A stretch of 64,000 nucleotides of DNA from Pithys albifrons albifrons. Its lineage: Eukaryota > Chordata > Aves > Passeriformes > Thamnophilidae. A program made the position numbers and the translations under genes. Where the stretch lies: NCBI RefSeq assembly GCF_047495875.1, contig NC_092464.1, forward strand, positions 21,670,865-21,734,864, given 5' to 3'. Below the pieces are notes generated by a model. It saw only the letters and a program-made list of their open reading frames with translations. It did no database searches and was not told the DNA's origin. Below, one piece after another: positions 46,101-57,969 of the stretch (positions are counted from its first letter, which is position 1; each line of letters begins with the position of its first letter).

Positions 46101-49100
46101 CTTTTAAATGGAGTAAGAATGGCTGCTAAGTTTGTGTATGTTACTAGAGAAATAAACATTCATGTGCTTTACTAATGACTTGCATGCCACGCTTTACACG
46201 GAACTTTCTTCTGAAGAAGTTTCTTCTTTCATACACCAAGGACTGAATTCATATCACCTCAATTAGCCATTTAAAATTATTTATGTCTAGACCATTGTCA
46301 TAGTGGAGATGGAAAAACACACCCATAGACAATTCATCCAGACTACTATGAATGTCTGTAATAGGACAAGCTACTTTCTGTAATACTATTCTCCTTCCAT
46401 GGACTAAGGAGGGACCCAAGAAACAATTCTGGGTAAGTAGAATTTAGATGGTCCTACACAGGACATATGAATTTTATTTCCTTAGTCTTAAACCACTCTG
46501 AGGGGAGGAGGAAAGGTCCTGATTCCTATGACAGAAGACAAACAGGTAGGCTTGTATCTGGCACTAACAGCTATTTGGGTTTGAAAATCACTAACTTATA
46601 TGGTCGTATTGCCAGGGTGCTCCTGGACAGACCAAGGCTTCTCTGCTCCAGGTGCTCTATAGGGAGAGAAATAAGTATTTCCTGAAAATTACATATTCAG
46701 ACAGAATAAAATGACAATTGTTTTAAGATATAACCAAAACTTGTATCATTTCCCAAGGCCTTGAAACAGTATTTTAAGATTTCTGTGATAAACTCCAGAC
46801 AAATCTTTACAACCACCAATTGTATGGTGCATGAAATGCAACTCTCCCCATCAGTCAACTATTAAATACTGGTGAAGTAAATATTTTTCCTAGAGGTATT
46901 GTTAAGAGAAAAGAGACTGGCTGCTAAAAAGGTCATGGTACTGCATTCCTGAGTCTGGTAAAAACTCCACTGAGTTCAATAGATGTTTTGCCTGAATACT
47001 GATGGCAAGATTTGTGTTTCCACTTTTCCCATCTGAAACTTGAGCTTCAGTCATTGTGTCATTTTAATGGTCTTGTAATGGGAAGTCTCCTTGGGTTTGG
47101 ATTAGTTGCTTCCTACAGTAATCTCATATTGCTGAAGCACTATAATCGCACAGACACAGTTTCCACACACTAATGCCGCATTTGTTTTGATTCAGTAAGC
47201 ACATTTTAATGGCATTAGCACAGATTCCATGTAAACTAGTACAGGAATCATTTTACTGCCATTACATTACAATGTGAGATCACAGCAACACTAAATCCAG
47301 ACTCCTGTGACATAAAATTTACAAAAAAAAAGCAAAAGAAAAAAAAAAGGCTCAACAGGTATTTACTGTATCCAGAAAAAGTTAAATACAGCTGCTATTT
47401 AGAAACAAGGGCTGCCCTGGCTGCATCGAGAGCATTTTAAGCAGGTCTTTCCTTTATAACCATTCAGTCTTGGGAAATGTGACATAGTGCAGGTTCAGTA
47501 CATATTTACAGATGGAGGAAAAGTCTTGAGCATTCAACTCTACTTTGAGCAGCCCCTACAGAGCATGGAAAAGCCACAAATTAGAAATATATTACACATC
47601 TGTAGGAAATGACCATTAGCTAGTCTATGCTGTGTTATCTCACCATTCCCCACATGTAAACATTTCACAACAAGGGAAAAAGTCAGCAAGACAAAGGAGA
47701 GGCAGAGCATAAAAGAACACATGTAGACTGTGTCAGGAAGAATTTTAAAAATATAATTTTTATCTTCTCCCATATTTCTGCCAACCCTGCAGAGGTTTAC
47801 AGGGTGGAAGGAAACCAATACTGCCCGCGTGGTTCTTCCTCTTCCTCACCAGAGAAGCAAGCTTTCTAACTTCTCCAATAGATGGCTGCCGGGTCTGCTT
47901 TATCTTCTTCAAAAATGTATTTACAAGTGCTAATTACAGGACAAACACGCCTGAAACACTCTCATACAATGTGCTCTCTCATACAGAGGTTTCAATAAGC
48001 ATGGCTTTTTTGTTCATGCAGTGTCAGAAAGTGCAGCTACAGGGGCTGTGGAGCAGAGCTCAGCACAGCTGGATGGGGGAGAGCAGCAGGACTGAACTTG
48101 CATACGCTCCAGGACAGACAGAGGCTCACCTGTCCTTTAGCCCAGCAAGTCCCTCTGTGTCAGTCTCTGCAAAGGTGTCCAACAACCTATGATGCTCTTA
48201 CAGAGGCACTCTCACACCACCCCAATTTTTCTCTGTGTTACATGAGACAACACTGTATCTTATGTTGCTTTTGGGCTACTTTGCCCAAGAAACAGAATTT
48301 GAAAATGGTGTGAAAGTACTGACAAAACGCAGGTTTCTGGGAAAACTCCTGTGTCTTCTGCAGAAATGGCAGACATGCTGCCATGAAGGTTATAGATTAT
48401 TCTCATTAAAGTCACAAGTGTTTTTCCCCATCTTCAGAATTGCCACTGGTCAGAAGTCACATTGGTCTTTTTCCTCTCCAAAACTGGAGCTATGAGATTA
48501 TCATGATTTGCTGAATTTCACACTAACTCATGAATATGAGCCAAGGAAAATAACTTTACCTATTCAGAAGCACTGAGGTTCTTTTTTAAACTACCTTCAT
48601 ATTCTGTTAATTAAAAAAAAGGTATCGTGACAGCTTTTCATAGCACAGCCCCTTGTCTATGGAGACAAGGGCACACTAGTACTAACATAAGCATCAACAC
48701 TGAGGCAAAGCTTCATGTCCTAAGAAATTATGTCACCTGGCAGATTTTTCATGCCTTGAATAAAGCTCTTATCAGAGAGGAAGGGAACACGTACAGTGCC
48801 TCTCTCCTACACAAACTCCTGTCTAATCCCAGAGGAGCATATGTTGCAGCTCTTCCCTTAGTGGGGCACTGCACTTTCCCACCTTTGGGTGGCTGTATCT
48901 TCATGCAGCAAGTAAGAACCACACTGTTTCAGACATGTGTAATCTCTCAACTAGGTAGAAATTCAAAGCCTAGAGACCCCTTGGTGGGAATATTTTAAAA
49001 GCATCATCTATCCCTACCTTGCCACATCATTTTGTGAAACACACTCAGTACTGGGTTAATGCTGTGGCCTTCAACAACCTACCTCTGGTCCACAAACCAC

Positions 49101-52100
49101 TCAAAACCATGTATTTCCTTAAGAAGTCAAGGTAAAAGAAATGCTAAATATTGTTTTTCACTAGATTTTCTACATATGCTTTAAGCAACCAAAAAATCTC
49201 TATGCTATGGAACTAAAAATAAGATTATATAAAGAGTTACTGTATATGCAATGAAAAAAAATACGAGAGCTTTAGCCAAGCATTATATAACTCTACAGTG
49301 ATAAAAAGACATCCCAGCAAAATATGCAGGTACACACACCACAGCAGTTACACTGCTTGAGTTGTAACTCATGCAATGTATTACACGTTCTACAACCTAA
49401 AAGCAAAGTCATTTAAATTTTAAGAGAAATTTAAACACTAATACACATATAGTAAAGGCCAGTATATTGATTCCCTGCCCTCAGAACCTCTGAAATGACA
49501 TTCTGGGGTGAGGAGCTGGGTAAGTGAAAAGCAAAGCTCTTAAATGTTCACCTGAAAGGTACGTGAAAATTCTTCCTGCGTATTCCTTTCGTGGCTCAGC
49601 TCGTGGCAGACAGACAGCCCTCCCAGCTCCACATGGTCCAAGGGTCACACACACAGCACAGATTGCTGCCCTACAGCTGAACTGCCACACTGGAGCAAGA
49701 GCAGCCGCTCATACCGATCTCACAGTACGGCCAAACCTTCGGCGTCAAAGCAAGCTCGTGTGGTCAGCAAATGACCCCGTATGGACACCAACAGTGATCT
49801 GCCCCAAGAAGCAGAATCCAACCCACTCTGTACTTTGCACAACTTTCTCTTCAATTTGGCTAAAGTTTAGCTGTTGTGGCTAGAATAGTCAGAGTTTCAT
49901 TTTACCTCATTTCTGTGCAGATAACAGTCTCAAAATCTAGGCTGCTCTGAGCAAAGTCACATTGAAGTTTCTCTTCCCCAGAGACACCAGCATACCCATA
50001 AGTGTTTTTTCATTAATATCTCCTTTAGAAGAACTTCAGGGGATTTTACATTTTGGGCAGCTTCCAAAATTACTCCTGATAAAAGGTCAGATAAAAATTC
50101 TCCTCCAGGGTCAACCATTACATTAATTATATTTTACATGCACACATAGTGTTTTTAGGCCAAAAATCAGAACTGAAGTCACATTATGCTATATGCAAAT
50201 ATGGGGTAAGTCCTGCATGTTGATACATACATTTGTATTCTTAAGACTAAATGGAATCCTATTTGCTTCTCATAGGTTCTGAGCTAAAAGCACATATTCC
50301 CTTTCTTCTAGGACAACAACAGACAAGAAAACAAGTCTGTGCTTTTCAGGAATGGATATCCAGTCTTCATTCCCTCTCAATTTCAAATTTGAAACAAGCA
50401 TACATCTAATTCTACACTTGCTGTTATTCTATTGAATTTCATCAGTTTAAGGTCACATACACATATTTTCACTTGAGCTTAAACATTTCAGTAAGCATGC
50501 TGAGTGGAGCATTACCATTCACCTGTACAGCCCTGTCACCAGGAGCCATACAAAATCACTCTGTGATCTTTACATGCAGAAATAAGAAGAAACAGGATGA
50601 AGGTCTAAGACACCAAAGAATTGGTATTATGCTCCTCACCACACAAATCTCTAAGCAGTGGATGATTGATGTGCATTATTACCTCCTGATCAACACTGGA
50701 CATTACTAGCTAGAAAAATTCAAATGAATGAACCCCAAGGTCAGCCTTGCCACATACAGTGACATAGAACACAGCAGTCACTGATCCACTGAGACCTGTG
50801 AAGCCATTCCATGCACGGTGGAAAATAGCACGGGGATTGAGTTTAGTGCTTCAGTCAACACCGCAAACTGCAGCAGCTGAGAAAAACAAGGACTTCCAGA
50901 AAACCACCTTTACTAGTGAGTGGTGAACTTAGATGCACAGAACTAAATTCAATGTCCCACTACTGCAAACAACTACATCACAAAATCTGCAACTAATAGG
51001 AAGATCTACTGTAAAAAAAAAACTGAGAAAAGCCTTCAGAGTTTCTACTATGACTACTCCTCTCTATGGTTGTGTCAGGAAATGGAAGTTGCATGCCCTT
51101 CTCAAGGTCCCATCTGTTCTAACAAGAAACTAGCCCACAGAAGAAAAGTTAATGTGAGTCGAGGGGAAGCTTAAACCTGATGAGTATAACTTAATGAGTA
51201 TCTTTTAACTTAGAGACTGCCCTTGGAGAGTCTACATGCTTTGTCAGTGGTCAAGATGAAAAACCTCTAGCTTGTACCACTCCTGTTGTTTTTAAATTCT
51301 TATCCCTATCTGGGTACAACAGTATAGGAATAGCAGGAACAACCAACACACACAAGCTGACAAGATCGTCAGATCTCCTGCATATCCCTCTTTTTCCTTT
51401 CCAGGTATTGCTGAATATTCAGTGTTAACAAGAACTGGACACAGAACCCTGTCACTGCATTTTTGTATCACGGAATGGGATTTCACAGTACGTCTGAAAG
51501 AAGATACCAAGTCAGTACTTTTGTCCTGGAAACTATCATATGTTTTTCAAAAAAGCCCTGTTACCCAGTCTAAAGTGGACAACAAAGAATAAAGTTCTGC
51601 AATAAAGCTTACAAACCATGAGAGTTCAAGCATTAAAACTAGTTGAACATTTCCAGACCCATCTGAAAATGACCCATCTGCCAGAAGGTACACAAATCAC
51701 AGCAAAGAAAAGAGGTAAATTCCTTCCACTGGGTGACTAATCCTCACTGCAGTGACTCTGGACAGGGCAAAGACACCTGTGGGATAAAACAATTCTCTTT
51801 TGCACTTTGAGGTAAGAGGTGAGATACCAAAGAGCAGAAAAAGGAAGAGTAGTTTAGCAGGTAACATACCATTCTTTTTTGGTCCTCTCTCCTCCACAGA
51901 AATTACTTCAGGAAAAACCTTGTGGCTTTGGCTCCACCAAACTAGGGTTTCAGTGTGTCTTTGAGAAGAATGATTCTACATGTTTCTGAGATCCAAGTTA
52001 AAAATTGTGGTTTACTTAAAGTTGCCATATAAGACATGGTGGTGGGGACCTTTCTTCTTACTTTCATCTTATCCAAGTAGTTAAATACTTGTGAAACATA

Positions 52101-53980
52101 TCCCAGCTATTACTATGATAAAATGTTTTTCTTGGATTATTACTCACATGCATATTACTATTAGACCAAACACATGGCCACTGCTTAGAAAATTCTGAGG
52201 AAGCTTTTTAATTTGGGACCAAAATATTATATTAAAGCAGAAAAACTACCCTACCTGTTTTGATATGATGATATTTCTTCTTAGAACTAATCCAAACCCT
52301 AACCCTAACCCTAACCCTTCTCCTTCCAATACAGCTGGGAATCCAGTTCTCCAGAAATACAGAAAATGTAAAAAATTGCAAAACTGCAAAACTGAATCAA
52401 ACTAGGGACTTGAACTTTAGGTTTCCCACAGTCCAGATAGATCTCTTCTTCTCCCCCTAGCAGGCAGGTGGCCAGTCAGATGCAAGCAGAAATCTCACTG
52501 TTTTCATGAACCTTAAGAAGTCTTGGTTTCAGCTTACTAAAAAATGAACTTTTACAGTATTCCAAGTTTTGAAAGATGGGGAAAACACGTTAGATCTACA
52601 TCAAGTGAAATAAGAAATAAAATTCACAGAATGTTCAGAGAAATAGTCCTTTAATAAACACAGAACTCACTGGTGCCATATGCTTCACTATATACTGATT
52701 TTTATGTGTGAGAAGCAAGCTGATGGCTCCCTAACCACAGAAGGAAGCAGCAGTGACACTTGTTCCTGCTCCACCATGCATTAATTCAATCAGTTAGCAC
52801 TGGTCACCTACATAAAATATAATTAAGCATCTGAATGCCGTTGTTGCCATCTTTGATTACAACTACAAAACTGAATGTGATGATGGTGACATGATGGCAA
52901 ATATAATGTCTGTTAAATTCCAAACCATGAGAGGCATTCATAATAATAAATGACACTTATGTAGTCTTTCATAAAACAATCCCAAAGTACCTGACAAAAT
53001 GATACAAAACTACCTATTAGAAGCATCACTTCACCCATCACTGAAACAGCCTCTAGCAGAAAGAAAGCAACAACCTTTAAACACTACAGAACATATTACA
53101 ACAGAGAATGTTGAATAATGTACTCAGTATAAAGCAGAAGGGAATTCCAGAGAAGTAAAACAAAATTTCCCAAATGCAAGTGACCTCTGGGTAAAAATTT
53201 GTTTTGTTCAACAGCTATCATAAGCCCTTAGCATACAGAAGACACCACCCTTAACAAAAGACAAACCTGAAAAAGAATCATGCTTACAAGTGTCTTAGAT
53301 ATCATATATACATTTAAGTTCTTGCTAGGCTCATCTGAGTTCCTCACCACCAGGACTTGAATGCTTCAGCTTGAGACCAAACTCATCACAATAGAAGTCC
53401 TGATGCAGAGGGGTTGCCAGACACTAGAGGCGACTGCCCAGCAGTGGCTTGACTACAGTACCGAAGCAGACCTGGCAGGGGGACCTGAACCTCCCTAGCT
53501 CAGATCCTGCGCTGCCTCCGCCGCTCACCAGGCCCGTGCCGGAGGAGAGAGCAGAGTCTGCCAGCGCTGTGCGCTGTAAAGGGCAGCACCTCAGGCCACG
53601 GGCTACATGCATGGTGTGTGAATCCCAACAAGGCTCAAAGGCAAGGAGGAAGCTTTGCTGTTGAGCCTTGTTAAGCTTTAGTTACTCTGGAAGCCTCTTG
53701 CAGAGGAATATGGGTGCTTCCAGATGGAGAGTCAGCTGAAGGCAGGTTTGGATTCAGGCATTTGTTCCTTCTAAGAGACACCCTTGGGGACTGTCGGGAG
53801 AGAAGTACTAGAGAGGACGTAGTTCCAATATTTAACTTGTTATGACTGTACAAATATTAAATACCAGCACTAAAAATAGCAGCGTTGCTCCACTCACACA
53901 GTGAAGCCGCCTGAGCTCGGGGTTGCTCTGCTGACAACTATCATCTGGTCTTGTGAAACGCTGCTACAGAGAGGAGGAGG
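43191..53980 (-). other. PTER: Presumed PTER 5' leader and first intron
   Basis: About 10.8 kb lies between the first coding exon and the CpG island. It has no convincing coding frame. The open frames at 43,616-43,960, 48,627-48,998 and 49,524-49,883 have no recognisable similarity. One or more untranslated leader exons probably lie here or in the CpG island, but they cannot be placed from sequence alone. Poly(A) runs near 47,322 and 47,340 and a telomeric repeat at 52,295 are the only distinct features. Confidence 0.6.
52295..52318 (-). repeat. Short interstitial telomeric repeat, four copies
   Basis: Four perfect AACCCT units (TTAGGG on the minus strand, 24 bases) are followed by a partial match. 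They are embedded in ordinary AT-rich DNA with no subtelomeric context. Confidence 0.95.
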
Positions 53981-53989
53981 TTCATCCCC

Positions 53990-54720
53990 TCGCACTCCGG
54001 ACGTGCCGCTGCCTGACCCGGCTCCGCTGTCCCGGCCGCGCTCTGCCCCCCGTCCCGGGGCCGGGGCTGGGCCGGGCCCCGCCACCCCCTGTCAGACCCC
54101 GCCACCCCGACGGGCCCCGCCACCCCCTGACGGGCCCCGCCACCCCCTGACGGGCCCCGCCACCCCCTGACGGGCCCCGCCACCTCCTGACCGGCCCCGC
54201 CACCCCCTGACCGGCCCCGGCGCCCCCGCACCGCCCGCCCGTCCCGCTCTCCCGCCTCGGGCCCTCCCGGGCCGGCAACGGAGGGCGCGGAACCCGCTCT
54301 CGCTCCTCAGCTCCGGAGAAGTTTCCCGGCCCGGGTGCCCCTGTGGGACCAAGGGCCGCAGGGCCGAGCCCGGCTCGGGGCGCCGGGAGGTCGCGAGGCG
54401 GCTCCGCAGGGGCGCTCCGGACCCCGCCGTGCCCACCCGCTGCTCACCGCAGGCAGAACCCTCCGCCGGCAGCGCCGCGCCCGGCAGCGCCACGGCTGGC
54501 CCGAGCCGCGGCCGCCCCGAGCGGGGCGGGACTTCCCGGGGCCGGGAGCGAGTGGTGGAGCGGGCTGGGAGCTGGAGCGGCGGGCACCGGGCAGCGGGGC
54601 TGCGGGCACCGCGATGTAGCACAGGCGAGCGGGACGGGAGCGCAGGGCTGCCCTTCTGGCTCCCTGCCGGGAGCCGCCCGACCCGGGCCCCGGCGCTAGG
54701 CCCCTGCCCGGTCCCCAGGA
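53990..54720 (-). promoter_or_regulatory. PTER: CpG island, probable PTER promoter
   Basis: About 0.7 kb is dense in CG and very GC-rich, flanked by AT-rich DNA on the left and neutral DNA on the right. It lies about 11 kb upstream of the PTER start codon on the PTER side, and no other gene nearby needs a promoter. It has CCGCCC/GGGCGG Sp1-type boxes, no TATA box, two potential G-quadruplexes and one NF-kappaB-type site. This is typical of a housekeeping-type promoter. Assignment to PTER is by position; a bidirectional promoter driving a non-coding RNA toward 55 kb is possible. Confidence 0.7.
54077..54214 (+). repeat. 20-bp GC-rich minisatellite, seven copies
   Basis: The unit CCCCGCCACCCCCTGACGGG occurs seven times in a row. 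The second copy has lost 2 bp, three central copies are identical, and the last two carry GACCGG instead of GACGGG. It produces spurious Gly/Arg/Pro-rich open frames on both strands. Confidence 0.95.
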
Positions 54721-54873
54721 GCCTGTGCCCCGTGGAATGAGGTGGAGCAGTGCTTTGTGCCCCTGCCCCGTCCCCAGGAGCCTGTGCCCTGTGGAATAAG
54801 GTGCAGCAGTGCTTTGTGCCCCTGCCCCGTCCCCAGGAGCCTGTGCCCTGTGGAATGAGGTGCAGCAGTGCTT
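54700..54873 (+). repeat. 59-bp tandem repeat, three copies
   Basis: Units begin GCCCCTGCCC at 54,700, 54,759 and 54,818. Each includes CCCCAGGAGCCTGTGCCC and a GTGGAAT-AGGTG-AGCAGTGCTT segment. Copies two and three are almost identical, and the third ends imperfectly near 54,873. The translated repeats seen on the minus strand (LLGTGQGHK) come from this array and do not indicate a protein. Confidence 0.95.
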
Positions 54874-55189
54874 GCTCTGTGCCAGCCTTGCCTCGAGGTG
54901 CAAATGAGAGTCGGTGGCTGTGAGCACCCTGTGCCCGTCCTTGCGCGTACCCCGTGTTTGCACAGCAGGAAGGAGGCTGGGAGCCACTGAGTCACTGGGA
55001 GGGTTGGGGGTTCGTGCTGAATGCTTGGGCTTGCAAGTGGCAATTATTTTCTAACTTACCCTTGAAATGCAAATAACTGTGAAGGTTGAAGAGGTGCTTC
55101 CCAGTATCCACAGACAGGATGACAATGACAGTAATTCTGGAAAAAAGTGCAGGTGCAAAGTATGAAACGAAAACAGAGGTGACACAAGT

Positions 55190-55400
55190 TAGAATCATCA
55201 AGGTTGGAAAAGTACCAAGTTCATCGAGTCGAGCCTTTGGCTGAACCCAGCATGTCAACTAAACCATAGCACTGAGTGCTATACCACATCTCTGGACAGC
55301 CAGTTCCAATACTTTTTAACCCTTTCAGTGAAGTAATTCTTCCCAATGGAGAATTCACCTTCAGAATCCTTCACCTGGGATCTCAGTGTCTTATTTCCCT
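55190..55400 (-). mobile_element. CR1 LINE 3' fragment
   Basis: On + it begins AGAATCATCAAGGTTGGAAA, then TTCATCGAGTCGAGCC, CAGTTCCAATAC and a TTTCAGTGAAGTAATTCTTCC segment. This is the reverse complement of a CR1 3' end with an internal deletion. The right-hand limit is diverged and approximate. Confidence 0.85.
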
Positions 55401-55984
55401 AAGGCTCACAGCATCCTCTGTGGTACTATTCCATATTATAGAAGGGTAAGCAGATGCTGGCAACATGACCACCAAAGGCATAGAGGACAGTGAACTTCTC
55501 TAGCCTTTTTACACAGCCAAAGTTGCAGCAAAGCCACCCTGTCCACCGTGCAGACATGTTACCTGAAGTCAGGAAGGGGACCTCAAGCTTTTTGGGATTA
55601 GTACTTGCTCTTCTCTCCGTTCTACTTTGACTCCTTCCCTGTCCCCATTTGTACCAGGTTGGGGCCAATGCTGCAGCACAGTGCCTGCAAATGGATTCTG
55701 GTGTGCCTGCCTTTAATATGGCTGTTCGTTGCCTGGGGGAGATGGATCCTAGCTTTTATTCAGATCCCAGATAATCCTGTCATGCAGAAAGTGAGTGGGC
55801 AAAACTGGGAATGAAAGCCAATGCATGTCGATGCTCTGGCCGTTTATCATCTGTCTTACAGCGAAGGACACAAGTGGAGGCAGCGGATGAAAAATGAGGA
55901 GGGTGCCCAAGTAAACAACTTTAGAGAGGTAGGAGGTTAGAGAAAGTTGTGCTTTTATGAAAGTGATAGAGAAATGGAATTTTG

Positions 55985-56060
55985 TCTTCAAAAAACCCCC
56001 AAACCAAAACAACAACAAAAACAACAACAACAAAAGAAACAACCCAAAATCAAAACACTT
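55985..56060 (+). repeat. A-rich CAA-type low-complexity tract
   Basis: A run of CAA and CAAAA units is preceded by AAAACCCCC. No element body is recognised upstream. Confidence 0.8.
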
Positions 56061-57789
56061 CAGAAAAAAAGCATTATGAGAATATTAGAAAATCTGAAGG
56101 TTAGAGTCCACAGTGACTGGTGATATTGGTGTGGGGAGGGCTTGACCTTTAGGATCTCAGCTGAAAGGGAAATTTCTGTCCAGTAGAGGGAAAGTAAAGA
56201 TGAAGACAGTGAAGCCAGTGAAGTGCTTGGGATCTTTTGAATTAGCAGCCACTCACCATGTGTATGCAGCGGTGATTAATACAAATAAATGGCTAGAGTT
56301 AAGCTGCTGGAATGGTTCCAGTTGTCAGCATCACTTGTTTTTATTTGCTTCTTATATGAAATCAAGTGAGTAGGGGCTCTGAAAAGATTAAGTGGAGATA
56401 CATAGGCCTGTCGCTTATAATGCCTTCTATTTCAACATGTTCATATTGCTGGGCAATCAATGCAGGAGAAATTATGTATGAGAGTTATGTTAAAAATAGT
56501 CATGCAATGCTTTATGGGACATCATTTGTCACTGGCCATATCAAACCTGTTTTGAAGATTTGTGATGAATTTTACATAAGACCTGCACTTCTACATCTCT
56601 TTTGTGTTTTAAAATATAAAAGCAGTATTAAAACTTAGATAGGTACAAAGTAAAACCACATTCAATCTGCATTTTTACACATGCAGAATGAGCTTCTCTT
56701 TAAAGCAATCTTCCCTATGTCCAAAGCAAAGGTAGGTACTATACTTTTATTTTTTACATCCTTGACTTCAACCTGTGACAAAACAGAGGTTTGTACTGTC
56801 TTGTTCAGACTAGATGCAAAGTGAACAGTGAAAACAAGTCAGCAGCTGGCAGAGTCTATATATATGACACTGTATTCACAATTTAGGTGATACAAAACTT
56901 TAGATAATGTATCTGACATTTGTATTCACTTTCCTGAGTCTGAAAACCAGGCTGTGGGCTTTCTACAAATATTAAGTTAGTTACCATATTAAATGGTTTA
57001 TGACTTTGGGGAAACAACCCCCCACCATTGCCCCCCAAGCCCCTCAGCTATACAAATAGGAGCGACAACTGTCAATAACATCACAAGCTAAAATATCCAT
57101 GTTGCATAGTTCAGAAACAAGGAGAAGTAGTTTACTATTAAAGATAAAAGAAAAGGTGTTCTTTGATTTGCCAGGTCATGTCAACTTCATGTCAGTTGCT
57201 TTTATAGAAGTTACAGTCTGCTCAGGGCTAAGTCACACCTTTGCTTTTGTCCACCTCAATAATGGAGTGAGCAAAAGGGGCACTGAAGCCAAAGTTACCT
57301 TTCCTGTTTGGGACACTGATGCAAATTCTGTCCACTACTTAACAGTAGACACAAAATAAGACTAAATAGTTGCATTACTTGAGCTTCAGTAGCATTTCTT
57401 CTCTTTCCAAAGGTTCAGGGAGAGCAGACCAATAGGTACAACGCCAGGCCAGGGTAACCTAGGGGAAAGTGCTCTCAAGGGGCCATACCCAAAGGGTGCA
57501 GAGGTCCCAATAACAAGTGGGATTTCCCAGGGCAGAGGGGCTGTGACAGCCACTGCTACCTGTGTAGCCATGGAAACAGCTGAGCCACCGCCCCGGGACC
57601 CTGAGTGGTCTTCTCCAGACTGAAATCATCTGTGCAGGGTTCAACAGAAGATATAAAAACCATGCCACGTTTTAGGCTTAGTCAGAGGGCAAATGATAAT
57701 TTTTACACTAGCTTAAATACAATATTTTTCTTCTTTGAAACAAGCCTGCTTTGAGGGGACTCTCCTAACAGTGAAACATTATAGCATTC

Positions 57790-57969
57790 ATTAAGCCCAA
57801 CGGGCTGCTCAGGGAAGTCGTGAAGTCACCATCCCCGAAGGTATTTAAAAGATGTGTAGATGTAGTGCTTAGGGACATAGTTTAATGGTGGGCTTGCCAG
57901 TGTTAGGTTAATGGCTGGACTCAGTCATTGGTCTTTTCCAATCTAAAAGTGCTATGATTTTATGATTCT
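57790..57969 (+). mobile_element. CR1 LINE 3' end, plus strand
   Basis: GGGCTGCTCAGGGAAGT, GAAGTCACCATCCCCGAAGG, TGTAGATGTAGTGCTTAGG, GTGTTAGGTTAATGGCTGG and the terminal TATGATTTTATGATTCT match the 3' end of a common avian CR1. The tail is the ATTCTATG-type microsatellite that defines the CR1 3' end. The copy is 5'-truncated and moderately diverged. Confidence 0.93.

Noticed and set aside
51460..51490. ATCACGGAATGGGATTT resembling the reverse-complement CR1 3' end
   Set aside because: The match is under 20 bases and the flanks do not continue as CR1.
54307..54987. Minus-strand 226-codon frame and similar Gly/Arg/Pro-rich frames at 54 kb
   Set aside because: They are produced by the 59-bp and 20-bp tandem repeats and CpG-island composition, with no recognisable domain.
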